DNA of 19,169 bases from JAOUEE01 sp051011595 (GCA_051011595.1 JBPCTQ010000271.1:1-19169), one strand, 5' to 3'. Positions 1 to 7,298 are shown, numbered from the stretch's first letter. Made by a program: numbers and translations. Notes: generated from the sequence alone by a model not told the origin.

Positions 1-39
1 ACTCGACACTGCGGCGGCTGGGCGGGCAAGGTGGTGGTC

Positions 40-744
40 ATGACGACCGCTCCCACCACCGTCGACTTCCACTTCGACGTCATGTGCCCGTACGCCTACC
101 AGACCTCGAAGTGGATGCGCGACGTCCGCGACCAGCTCGACCTCACGGTGAACTGGCGCTTCTTCAGCCTGGAGGAGATCAACCGGGTCGAGGGCAAGAA
201 ACACCCGTGGGAACGCGAGTGGAGCTACGGCTGGTCGATGATGCGTATCGGCGCCCTCCTGCGCCGCACCAGCATGGACGACCTCGACCGCTGGTACGAG
301 CGGGCCGGGCGGGCCCTGCACGAGGAAGGCCACAAACCCCACGAACCCGATGTGGCCCGGCACCTGCTGAGCGAGCTGGGCCTCGATCCGGCCGTGGTCG
401 ACGAGGCCATCGCCGACCCAACCACCCACGACGAGGTCAAGGCCGAACACGACAAGGTGGTCGACGGCGGCGGCTTCGGCGTACCGACCCTGTTCTTCCC
501 CGACGGTCAGAACCTGTTCGGCCCCGTGGTCATCGATCCGCCCACCGGAGACGCCGCCGTGCGGCTCTGGCAGACGGTGACCGGCTGGTTGGAGTTCCCC
601 CATCTCTTCGAGATCCAACGACCCAAGACCAACGAACACCTGGCCGCCATCGGCGAGGCCTTCCGGCCCTACATCGAAGCCCGCGACTGGGTGTCGATCG
701 ACCGGGGTGAGGTCATCGACCTCGGCGCCAAGCTCAAGGACTGA
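40..744 (+). CDS. DsbA-family thioredoxin-fold protein with CPYA active site
   Basis: This 234-residue protein belongs to the DsbA/FrnE-like thioredoxin superfamily, probably a cytoplasmic thiol-dependent oxidoreductase or isomerase. After the first beta strand comes the motif CPYA (Cys16 to Ala19), followed by a helical insertion at about 60-140. The cis-proline loop is FGVPT (Pro149) and is followed by a strand with LFFPDGQ. The second active-site cysteine of a classical CxxC is replaced by Ala19, so a dithiol mechanism is unlikely. A one-cysteine mechanism with mycothiol is possible by analogy with actinobacterial relatives, but that is inference. I chose ATG 40 because AAGGTGG at 29-35 is a good ribosome binding site and the family fold begins soon after. 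The frame stays open upstream to base 1 and contains GTG codons at 31 and 34, so a longer form cannot be excluded. No signal peptide is visible. The substrate is unknown. Confidence 0.85.
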   Translation: MTTAPTTVDFHFDVMCPYAYQTSKWMRDVRDQLDLTVNWRFFSLEEINRVEGKKHPWEREWSYGWSMMRIGALLRRTSMDDLDRWYERAGRALHEEGHKPHEPDVARHLLSELGLDPAVVDEAIADPTTHDEVKAEHDKVVDGGGFGVPTLFFPDGQNLFGPVVIDPPTGDAAVRLWQTVTGWLEFPHLFEIQRPKTNEHLAAIGEAFRPYIEARDWVSIDRGEVIDLGAKLKD

Positions 745-765
745 CCCCCGCCCACCCGTCATCAT

Positions 766-873
766 CCGAACTGGCGGTGGAGCGCGTCACCTATGACGCG
801 TTGTACCGCCAGATGCGCACGCGGGCCGAACTGGCGGTGGAGCGCGTCACCTATGACGCGTTGTACCGCCAGA
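766..873. repeat. Tandem 48-bp direct repeat, each copy a 19-bp hairpin
   Basis: Bases 766-813 and 826-873 are identical over 48 bases, with a period of exactly 60 and a 12-base spacer. Each copy is itself an inverted repeat. Arms 771-789 and 794-812 (second copy 831-849 and 854-872) pair at 18 of 19 positions, counting two G-T wobbles and with one G-G mismatch, around a four-base CCTA loop. The arms start CTGGCGGT and end ACCGCCAG. The pair fills most of the gap between two converging genes. It resembles a REP/BIME-type intergenic element. I do not recognise it as a named family. Confidence 0.9.
771..872. terminator. Possible bidirectional terminator made of two hairpins
   Basis: Two strong stem-loops sit 27 bases after the stop of the thioredoxin-fold gene and about 20 bases after the stop of dinB, which runs the other way. 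Neither stem is followed by a T tract on either strand, so classical intrinsic termination is not shown. Actinobacteria often use hairpins without a U tract, and a site between convergent genes fits termination in both directions. The structure is seen directly; the role is inferred. Confidence 0.4.
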
Positions 874-892
874 ACGGCTAGGCGGGAAGAGA

Positions 893-2098
893 TCAATCCG
901 GGAGCATGGGGACGCTCATACCTTCATCCCGATCGAGCAGGGTGGCCCGGGACAAGGCTTCGCGGCCGTATCGCTCGCGTACATCGTCGATGACCCGATC
1001 GAGGGTGAGGTCGACCGGTCGCCCGCCGAAGGGCAGCACCAGCTGGCGGGTGGCGTCGCGGGTGAGGTTGGTGAGCGACACACCGAGCAGCGTGAGACCT
1101 CGCTCCTCGACGGTGGGCCAGTGTTGGGCCAACAACACCTGTGCGGCCTCGAGGATGGGGTCGGTGGTATCGGTTGCCTGGAGCAGGGTGCGGGAACGGG
1201 TCTGGCGGGTGAACTCATCGTCACGAAAGCGAAGCGTCACGGTGCGGGCGACCCGTTCGGCCTTCCGCAGCCGAGACGTCACCCGGTCGATGATGCCCAA
1301 CAGAACGGCCTCGGCATCGATCCGGCTCGTCGGCCGCTGACCCAGCGCCCGCTGCGACCCGATCGAACGGCGCCGCCGTTTGGTGTCGATGCGGCGAGGG
1401 TCGCGATTGTGCGCCAGGGCGTGCAGATGACGACCGGCCGCCGGCCCCAGGATCGAGATCAGGGTCGATTCGTGCAGTCGGGCCAGATCGCCCACCGTGT
1501 CGATGCCCTTGCTCTCGAGCTTCTCGCCGGTGACCGGACCCACCCCCCACAGCCGCCGAACCGGCAGCGCGTGCAAGAAGTCGAGCTCACCGTCGGGCTC
1601 GACCACCAGCAGCCCATCGGGTTTGCTCACCGCGCTGGCGACCTTGGCCAGGAACTTGGTGCGGGCCACCCCCACCGACAGCGGCAGCCCGACGTCGTCG
1701 AGCACCCGGGCCCGGAGACGCTGGGCGATCTCGGTCGGTGTGCCGGCGATACGCCACAGCCCGCCGACGTCGAGAAAGGCCTCGTCGATCGACAGACCCT
1801 CCACCAACGGAGAGGTGTCGCGGAAAACCTCGAACACTCGGTCGCTGGCCTCGGAGTAGGCCGACATCCGGGGAGACACCACCGCAGCGTCGGGACACAG
1901 GGCCCGAGCCTGCATCCCGCCCATGGCCGTGCGCACGCCGTACGCCTTGGCCTCGTAGCTGGCCGCCAGCACCACCCCGTGGCCCACGATGACCGGCCGA
2001 CCGGCCAGATCGGGCTCGTCTCGCTGCTCGACCGACGCGTAGAACGAATCCAGGTCGGCGTGCAGGATCGATGCCGGGGAAGCAGCCATCGAACACAT
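893..2098 (-). CDS. dinB: DNA polymerase IV (Y-family translesion polymerase)
   Basis: This 401-residue error-prone polymerase copies past damaged template bases. The palm motif HADLDSFYASVE supplies metal-binding Asp15, and Tyr20 is the expected steric gate. The second catalytic motif, SIDEAFLD, supplies Asp105 and Glu106. A helix-hairpin-helix-like thumb is at about 180-225, with LWGVGPVTGEKL. The little-finger domain follows to about 345. QLVLPF at 352-357 is a sliding-clamp binding motif of the Q-L-x-L-x-F type. Length is slightly above the usual 350-360 because of a C-terminal tail of about 40 residues. ATG 2098 and in-frame ATG 2089 are both possible starts, neither with a clear ribosome binding site. 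A LexA-type box overlaps this start. The gene lies 30 bases after the stop of the fatty acid synthase gene and may also be read from the upstream operon. Confidence 0.95.
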   Translation of the reverse strand: MCSMAASPASILHADLDSFYASVEQRDEPDLAGRPVIVGHGVVLAASYEAKAYGVRTAMGGMQARALCPDAAVVSPRMSAYSEASDRVFEVFRDTSPLVEGLSIDEAFLDVGGLWRIAGTPTEIAQRLRARVLDDVGLPLSVGVARTKFLAKVASAVSKPDGLLVVEPDGELDFLHALPVRRLWGVGPVTGEKLESKGIDTVGDLARLHESTLISILGPAAGRHLHALAHNRDPRRIDTKRRRRSIGSQRALGQRPTSRIDAEAVLLGIIDRVTSRLRKAERVARTVTLRFRDDEFTRQTRSRTLLQATDTTDPILEAAQVLLAQHWPTVEERGLTLLGVSLTNLTRDATRQLVLPFGGRPVDLTLDRVIDDVRERYGREALSRATLLDRDEGMSVPMLPD

Positions 2099-2104
2099 GT
2101 TCGC
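2089..2104. promoter_or_regulatory. Putative LexA (SOS) box at the dinB start
   Basis: The site reads TCGAAC ACAT GTTCGC on the + strand. It matches the actinobacterial SOS box TCGAAC-N4-GTTCGA at 11 of 12 specified positions and has perfect CGAAC/GTTCG half-sites. It covers the upstream dinB ATG (2098) and ends on the first base of the second ATG (2089). A third half-site, CGAAC, follows at 2109-2113. Its place on a translesion polymerase gene supports LexA repression. It also suggests that transcription for dinB starts close to, or at, the start codon. Confidence 0.65.
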
Positions 2105-2128
2105 ACACCGAACGGGGCCGGGAAACCC

Positions 2129-3259
2129 CTACCGCGGCGAGTGGTAGGCCGGGGCGGCCTGGCGGGATCGGCGCAACACGATCTGGTACAGCTGCAGCGT
2201 TCGGACCCGGAACGAACCGGCCGACGTCAACAGGTAGTACCGCCACGTCCGCCGGAACCGCTGGTCGTAGGCCGGCAGCCGGTCCCATGCGGCGTCGACC
2301 CGGCCATGCCATTCCATGAGGGTGCGGTCGTAGTCGGGCCCGAAGTTGTGCACGTCTTCGATGACCCAGTGCTGTTCGGCGGCACGGGCCAGCTGACCGA
2401 GCGACGGCACCACGCCGCCGGGGAAGATGTAACGATCGAACCAGGGGTCGGTGCGGTTCTTGGATTCGTTGGAGCCGATGGTGTGGTGCAGCATCATGCC
2501 GTCGTCGGCGAGCAGGCGCCGGCACTGATCGAAGAAGGTCCGGTAGTTCCGGGGCCCCACGTGTTCGAGCATGCCGACCGACACGATGCGGTCGAAGCAG
2601 CCCTTCATCTCGCGGTAGTCGGCCTGTTGGATGTCGACGGGTAGACCGGCGCAGCGCTGACGGGCCACGGTGAACTGCTCGATGGCCGGGGTGATACCCG
2701 TGACCGCGCAGCCATACCGTTCGGCGGCGAAGCGAGCGAAACCACCCCACCCGCATCCGATGTCGAGCACCTTGGTTCCCGGCTCCAGCTCGAGTTTGCG
2801 ACAGATCAGATCGAGCTTGGCTTCTTGGGCCGAGGCCAGATCGTCGGCTTCATCGAAGTACGCACACGAGTACACCATGCGGGGATCGAGCATCGCCTCG
2901 AACAGGTCGTTGCCGGTGTCGTAGTGGGCCGATGCGTTGTCGCGAGCGCGACGCACGGTCTGGCGGTTGGACATCGACGCCCGCGCCAAGGTGGCCGCCA
3001 ATCGTGGGGTGGGCCGGATGGCGGCTTGGAGGTCGGCGGCCAGCACCCGGGCGACGAACTGATCGACCGCGGCAACATCCCACCAACCCTCCTGATAGCT
3101 CTCACCCAGCCCGAGCTCGCGGTCGGCGATGACGCGGTCCCAGAAGCGGTGGTCGTGCACCTGTGGGTCCCAGGGATTGGATCCCCCGACTTCGATTCCG
3201 GCGTGTTCGAGCAGTTCGCGCCCGAGCTGCTCGGCGCCAGTGCGAGACATGACGGCCAT
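2129..3259 (-). CDS. cfa: Cyclopropane-fatty-acyl-phospholipid synthase family methyltransferase
   Basis: This 376-residue SAM-dependent enzyme should add a methylene (or methyl) group across the double bond of unsaturated phospholipid acyl chains at the membrane surface. The N-terminal region at about 35-100 contains the family pattern ending GLGESYQEGWWD. The family signature AHYDTGNDLFEAMLD is at 111-125. The SAM-binding glycine loop VLDIGCGWGGF is at 164-174. The GMLEHVG motif is at 229-235, and the C-terminal FGPDYDRTLMEWH is at 306-318. Length is typical. ATG 3259 is the first in-frame start; ATG 3250 is an alternative, and neither has a strong ribosome binding site. The gene follows the histidine kinase gene by 58 bases and precedes dinB by 30, so it is probably in the same transcript. 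A mycolate-type cyclopropane synthase or tuberculostearate-type enzyme is possible, but the overall pattern is closest to general CFA synthase. Confidence 0.9.
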   Translation of the reverse strand: MAVMSRTGAEQLGRELLEHAGIEVGGSNPWDPQVHDHRFWDRVIADRELGLGESYQEGWWDVAAVDQFVARVLAADLQAAIRPTPRLAATLARASMSNRQTVRRARDNASAHYDTGNDLFEAMLDPRMVYSCAYFDEADDLASAQEAKLDLICRKLELEPGTKVLDIGCGWGGFARFAAERYGCAVTGITPAIEQFTVARQRCAGLPVDIQQADYREMKGCFDRIVSVGMLEHVGPRNYRTFFDQCRRLLADDGMMLHHTIGSNESKNRTDPWFDRYIFPGGVVPSLGQLARAAEQHWVIEDVHNFGPDYDRTLMEWHGRVDAAWDRLPAYDQRFRRTWRYYLLTSAGSFRVRTLQLYQIVLRRSRQAAPAYHSPR

Positions 3260-3317
3260 GGGAGAAATTCAATCATCTCCGCCTCCGCTCTGCCCGGGAA
3301 AGAGACTGCCGGGAGCG

Positions 3318-4628
3318 TCAGTTGCCGACGGCGACCGGTGGCCGCGACGCCCCTTCGTCCATCGTCGCCAGCCCGGCCGGCACGGTGATCACGAATGTGG
3401 CGCCATCGTCGGCCACGCTGTGGGCGCTCAGCTGGCCCTCGTGGCGTTCGACGATGCGGCGGCACACCGACAAGCCGATGCCGGAACCCTCGTACTGGTT
3501 GCGACCGTGCAGGCGTTGGAACACGGTGAAGATCTTGTGGGCGTACTTCTCGTCGAAGCCGATGCCGTTGTCCGACACCGTGATGCGCCAGTGATCCCGG
3601 GGGTCGTCGCCCGCGACGATCACGTGGTTGTACAGCAGCTCGGCGCGGACGGTCACGACCGGGGCCACATCGGGGCGGCGGAACTTCAGGGCGTTTCCGA
3701 TCAGGTTCTGCATGAGCTGACGCATCTGGGTGGGATCGGCATCGAGGTCGGGAAGCGCACCGACATCGACGGTGGCGCCGCAGTCGGTGATGGCGACCTC
3801 GAGGTCGCCCAGGACTCCGGCGACCACGTCGTCGAGCGAGGTCGGCTCGAAGGCCTCCCCCTGAGTGCTCACCCGTGAGAACGTCAACAGGTCGTCGATC
3901 AGTCGCTGCATGCGTTCTGCCGCGTTCTGGACACGGTCGAGGTAGTCGGCCGGCTTGTCGTCGAGCTCTCCCACCGTGGCTCGCAGCCGGTCGCTGAAGG
4001 CGATGATCTTGCGCAGTGGTTCCTGGAGATCGTGTGACGCCACGTAGGCGAAGTCCTGGAGGTCACGGTTCGACTCCTCCAGTCGGCGCATCGATTCGCG
4101 CAGCCGCGACTCGGCGCGGTGAGCGGCGGTGTGGTCACGCCCCACGGCCACGTACAGCACCGGATCGTCACCCTGGAACCAGGCTTTGTACAACAGCTGC
4201 TGGGTGCGGTCCTCCGACACCGGGAAGTTCTGAACCACCAGGTTGGCCTCGGGTGTCAACGACTGGACGGCCCGCCACCGTTCTCGCAGGGGCTCCACAT
4301 GCGAGGGACCGAACAGCAGGTCTTCGAGCCGATGGCCCGCTATGTCTTCGACGGTGAGCCCGAAGTCTTCTCCCGGCAGGGCCAACCAGGCCCGATTGGC
4401 CCACACGATGCGTCCGTCGGGGCCGAAGACACACACCGACTCGGGCAGGTCGTCGACCAGGATTCGGAACATGAAGTCTTCGATCTCGGGCAGCTGCATC
4501 CCGCCGTCGACCCACCCTTTCGACCGCTCGAGGTCGTCGGGGTCGTAGTCCTCGGGCGAGGAGTGGTAGTCCTCGGCGACGGGCACACCGAGCGGCGCGA
4601 TCTCGTCGTTCGGATCGGTCGACGACAT
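3318..4628 (-). CDS. PAS-domain sensor histidine kinase
   Basis: This 436-residue kinase has no membrane segment or signal peptide, so it is predicted to be cytoplasmic. It starts with an acidic, probably disordered stretch (1-50). A single PAS domain follows at about 55-165 (VCVFGPDGRIVWANRAWLALPG). A short coiled linker leads to the dimerisation/phosphoacceptor domain with ASHDLQEPLRKI, where His199 is the phosphorylation site. The ATPase domain at about 300-425 has the N box LMQNLIGNALKFRRP, the G1 box SDNGIGF and the G2 box GSGIGLS. This arrangement is common in kinases paired with Rcp1-like regulators. ATG 4628 is chosen because TGAGGAG precedes it by about 7 bases and overlaps the stop of the upstream gene. 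Longer in-frame starts would run into that gene. The signal sensed by the PAS domain is unknown. Confidence 0.92.
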   Translation of the reverse strand: MSSTDPNDEIAPLGVPVAEDYHSSPEDYDPDDLERSKGWVDGGMQLPEIEDFMFRILVDDLPESVCVFGPDGRIVWANRAWLALPGEDFGLTVEDIAGHRLEDLLFGPSHVEPLRERWRAVQSLTPEANLVVQNFPVSEDRTQQLLYKAWFQGDDPVLYVAVGRDHTAAHRAESRLRESMRRLEESNRDLQDFAYVASHDLQEPLRKIIAFSDRLRATVGELDDKPADYLDRVQNAAERMQRLIDDLLTFSRVSTQGEAFEPTSLDDVVAGVLGDLEVAITDCGATVDVGALPDLDADPTQMRQLMQNLIGNALKFRRPDVAPVVTVRAELLYNHVIVAGDDPRDHWRITVSDNGIGFDEKYAHKIFTVFQRLHGRNQYEGSGIGLSVCRRIVERHEGQLSAHSVADDGATFVITVPAGLATMDEGASRPPVAVGN

Positions 4629-4638
4629 GGCGGGCTCC

Positions 4639-6762
4639 TCAGGAGATGACGGGGGCATCGGCCGGTACCCACAGGGGCCCGTGTTCGTCGAGGCGGTCGA
4701 GCAGCTCGTCGGCCTCCTCCACGCGCAGCGGCTTCGCGAACAAGAAACCCTGGCCGAACGTGTACCCCTCACGGGTGAGGAAGTCGCGTTGGTCCTCGCT
4801 CTCGACACCCTCGGCCACGGTCTGCAGACCCAGGCTCTCGCCCATGGCGACGATGGCTCGCACCAGGGCCGCGCCCCCCTCTTCGTCGATCCGGTTCACG
4901 AACGATCGGTCGACCTTGACGATGTCGAGGGGCAGCAGGTGGAGATAGCTGAGCGACGAGTAGCCGGTGCCGAAGTCATCGAGCGCCAGCTGCACACCGG
5001 CGTCGCGCAGCTTCTGGAGGAGGCCGACGGCGTGATCGACGTCGCCCATCATCACACTCTCGGTGATCTCCAGGGTCAGCGAACCGGGCTCCAGGTGGCT
5101 GTCGGCCATGACGTTGGTGACGATGTCGACCAGGTCGGGGTCGGCCAGCTGGCGGCTGGAGAGGTTGACTGCGATCGAGATGGGATCCTCGGCGGGATAC
5201 CGGTGTTGCCACTGGGCGGCCTGGCGCACCGCGGTGCACAGGACCGACCGGCCCAGCTCCTGGATGAGACCCGACTCCTCGGCGATCGAGATGAACACCG
5301 CCGGCGAGACGGGCCCGCGGGTGGAGTGGTGCCAGCGAGACAACGCCTCGAATCCCTTGATCATGCCTGTCTCCAGCTGGAAGACCGGCTGGTACTGCAC
5401 CGTGATCTCGTCGTTCTCCAGCGCCTCACGCAGGTCCGATTCGAGCTGAATGCGTTCGACGAGGGCCCCGTGCATCGCGTCTTCGAACACCTCGAAACGA
5501 TTCTTGCCCCGTCCCTTGGCCGCATACATGGCCACGTCGGCGTTCCGGAGCAGCTCGTCGGCATCGGCGTTGACGTCGCTCGACAAGGCCACCCCGACGC
5601 TGGCCGTGGTGTCGACCACTCGACCACCGAGGTCGAAGGGGCGGGCCACGGCCCGGATGATGCGTTCGGCCATGGCCAGCAGCTGCGACGGTTCGGTGAG
5701 ACTGCCCAGGCACACGGCAAACTCGTCGCCGCCCAGCCGGGCCACCGTGTCGCTGGGGCGAATGCAGCCCTCGAGGCGGGCCGCCACCGCCACCAACAGC
5801 TGGTCGCCCACGTCGTGGCCGAACGTGTCGTTCACCATCTTGAAGTTGTCGAGGTCGAGGAACAGCAGTCCCAGGTGGGTGTGGTCCCGTTCGAGACCGG
5901 CGAGGCCGTGCTCGACGCGGTCGCGCAACAGGGCCCGGTTGGCCAATCCGGTGAGCGGGTCATGGAAGGCCTGGTGCACCAGCTGATCGGCCAGCGCTTT
6001 GCGGTCGGTCACGTCGCGGACGATGCAGCTCCACAGACGATCACCGTCGTCGGCCATCCATGACGAGACCGACACTTCGAGCGGCATCGAGGTGCCATCG
6101 AGGCGGAGCCCGTCGGCCTCGATGGGGCCGTACTGGATGGTTTCCAGGGTCATCATGTGCTCGATCTGGTGGACCAGGGCCGTGGCGCTGGCCGGTTCGA
6201 GCAGGCCCTCGAAGTTCCTACCCACCAACTGATCGCCTTCGGCTCCGAAGATCTCGGTCATGGCCCGGTTGCACGTGATGATGCTGCCGTCGGAGCCGAG
6301 CAGGGCGATGCCGTCGGTGGCGGCCTCCACCACCGACCGGAACCTGACCTCGGACTCGCGCAGTGAGCGGGTGGTGGCGGCTCGTTCGACGGCATACCGG
6401 ATGGACCGCTCCAGCGCGTCCGCGTCGAAACTTCCCTTCACGATGTAGTCGGCGGCACCGGCCTCCATGGCGGCGCGATCGGTCTCGGCGTCGCTCTGAC
6501 CGGTGAGCAAAATGCCCGGTGTGTCGATCAACCGCTCGCCCACCGCGTGCAGGATGTCCAGACCGGTGCGGGCTCCGAGGTGGAAGTCGATCAGCGCCAC
6601 ATCGAAGGAATCGTCGTGCATCAGCACCTCGATCGCTTCCTCTGCGTCGGAGATCCAGGTGACCACGTACCGAGTACCAACAACCTCTTCGAGGATGTCG
6701 GTGGTGATCAGGTAGTCGTCCTCGTCGTCCTCCACGAGCACGACACGGATCTCGGCGTTCAT
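4639..6762 (-). CDS. REC-PAS-GGDEF-EAL response regulator for cyclic di-GMP
   Basis: This 707-residue cytoplasmic protein can in principle both make and degrade cyclic di-GMP. The receiver domain (about 5-125) has the acidic pocket EDDEDD, phosphoacceptor Asp59, Thr87 and Lys109. A PAS domain is at about 138-255. The diguanylate cyclase domain (about 265-425) has an intact GGDEF at 344-348. An intact inhibitory site RxxD (Arg335 to Asp338) sits exactly five residues before it. The phosphodiesterase domain (about 440-690) has EAL at 472-474, NLSSRQL, EITESV, DDFGTGYSSLS, VKVDRSF and AEGVES. All the usual catalytic residues therefore appear present in both halves. The start codon follows the stop of the upstream receiver gene by one base (TGACATG), which implies translational coupling. 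The kinase encoded next is the obvious phosphodonor candidate. Confidence 0.95.
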   Translation of the reverse strand: MNAEIRVVLVEDDEDDYLITTDILEEVVGTRYVVTWISDAEEAIEVLMHDDSFDVALIDFHLGARTGLDILHAVGERLIDTPGILLTGQSDAETDRAAMEAGAADYIVKGSFDADALERSIRYAVERAATTRSLRESEVRFRSVVEAATDGIALLGSDGSIITCNRAMTEIFGAEGDQLVGRNFEGLLEPASATALVHQIEHMMTLETIQYGPIEADGLRLDGTSMPLEVSVSSWMADDGDRLWSCIVRDVTDRKALADQLVHQAFHDPLTGLANRALLRDRVEHGLAGLERDHTHLGLLFLDLDNFKMVNDTFGHDVGDQLLVAVAARLEGCIRPSDTVARLGGDEFAVCLGSLTEPSQLLAMAERIIRAVARPFDLGGRVVDTTASVGVALSSDVNADADELLRNADVAMYAAKGRGKNRFEVFEDAMHGALVERIQLESDLREALENDEITVQYQPVFQLETGMIKGFEALSRWHHSTRGPVSPAVFISIAEESGLIQELGRSVLCTAVRQAAQWQHRYPAEDPISIAVNLSSRQLADPDLVDIVTNVMADSHLEPGSLTLEITESVMMGDVDHAVGLLQKLRDAGVQLALDDFGTGYSSLSYLHLLPLDIVKVDRSFVNRIDEEGGAALVRAIVAMGESLGLQTVAEGVESEDQRDFLTREGYTFGQGFLFAKPLRVEEADELLDRLDEHGPLWVPADAPVIS

Positions 6763-6763
6763 G

Positions 6764-7210
6764 TCAGGCGAGTGAGGGCAACTCGACGATTTCGAGCCAG
6801 TAGCGGCCCAACTCCTGCATGACCTCGACGAGACGGTCGAAAGTGACCGGTTTGGTGATGAACGAGTTCACACCAAGGTCGTAGGTACGAAGGATGTCTT
6901 CCTCGGCCTTCGACGTGGTGAGCACCACCACCGGTATCCGGCGCAGCTGGGGGTGACTCTTGATCTCCTCCAGAGCCTCACGCCCGTCCTTCCGGGGCAT
7001 GTTGAGGTCGAGCAGGATCAGACCGGGCATCCCGGACTCCACATCGGCGAACTCGTTTCGGCGGAGCAGGTAGTCCATCAGCTCTTCACCGTCTTCGACC
7101 ATCACCAGATCGTTGGCCAGGCGGCTGGTCTCCAGCGCCTCCTGGGCCATGAACCGATCGTCGGGATCATCGTCGGCGAGCACGATGGTGATCGGGTTGG
7201 CGGTCGTCAT
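6764..7210 (-). CDS. Single-domain response regulator, Rcp1-like
   Basis: This 148-residue protein is a lone receiver domain with no output domain. The acidic cluster ADDDPDDRF is at 12-20, the phosphoacceptor is Asp68 in LLDLNMPRKDG, the switch residues are TTS at 98-100, and the conserved lysine is Lys120 in ITKP. The Asp-Asp-Asp-Pro-Asp-Asp start and the long loop after strand 2 are typical of the Rcp1 group, which works with PAS or phytochrome-type kinases. It probably shuttles phosphate in a relay or competes for it. AAGGA lies nine bases before ATG 7210. This is the first gene of the leftward operon. The next gene starts one base after its stop. Confidence 0.93.
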   Translation of the reverse strand: MTTANPITIVLADDDPDDRFMAQEALETSRLANDLVMVEDGEELMDYLLRRNEFADVESGMPGLILLDLNMPRKDGREALEEIKSHPQLRRIPVVVLTTSKAEEDILRTYDLGVNSFITKPVTFDRLVEVMQELGRYWLEIVELPSLA

Positions 7211-7246
7211 CTCGGCGGTTCCTTGGTCGACGGACGCGGCGAATTC

Positions 7247-7265
7247 CTGCCAATCTGATCGGCAG
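7247..7265. promoter_or_regulatory. 19-bp palindrome in the divergent promoter region
   Basis: The sequence CTGCCAATCTGATCGGCAG has nine-base arms that match at eight of nine positions around one central base. It lies near the middle of the 88-base gap (7211-7298) between the leftward signalling operon and the rightward amidohydrolase gene. Its size and position suit a dimeric repressor or activator. No clear -10/-35 pair could be placed beside it. The palindrome is seen; the function is inferred. Confidence 0.4.
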
Positions 7266-7276
7266 CAGCCGCCTAC

Positions 7277-7296
7277 TCCTGAGGATCACGTCAGGA
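7277..7296 (+). promoter_or_regulatory. Short inverted repeat over the amidohydrolase ribosome binding site
   Basis: TCCTGA and TCAGGA form perfect six-base arms around an eight-base spacer. The right arm contains AGGA, the likely ribosome binding site just before ATG 7299. As RNA it could form a weak hairpin that hides this site; as DNA it could be an operator half-site pair. A chance match is quite possible. Confidence 0.25.
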
Positions 7297-7298
7297 AC

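Noticed and set aside
766..873. Two repeats with a short spacer as a mini CRISPR array
   Set aside because: Repeat units are 48 bases with a 12-base spacer and long hairpins, there are only two copies, and no cas genes are nearby.
2099..2113. GTTCG-CACAC-CGAAC as the SOS box itself
   Set aside because: The half-sites point the wrong way for LexA (GTTC before GAAC). The correctly ordered CGAAC-N4-GTTCG at 2090-2103 is the better site.
1121..2644. Long open frame (507 codons) antisense to dinB and the CFA synthase gene
   Set aside because: It is a high-GC shadow of two well-supported genes. It has no recognisable domain and its composition is that of a reverse-complement frame.
4629..4808. 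Upstream in-frame extension of the histidine kinase gene
   Set aside because: It lies inside the GGDEF-EAL coding sequence. ATG 4628 has a clear TGAGGAG ribosome binding site.
7113..7298. Upstream in-frame extension of the amidohydrolase gene
   Set aside because: It would overlap the divergent response regulator gene, and the family's metal motif starts eleven residues after ATG 7299.
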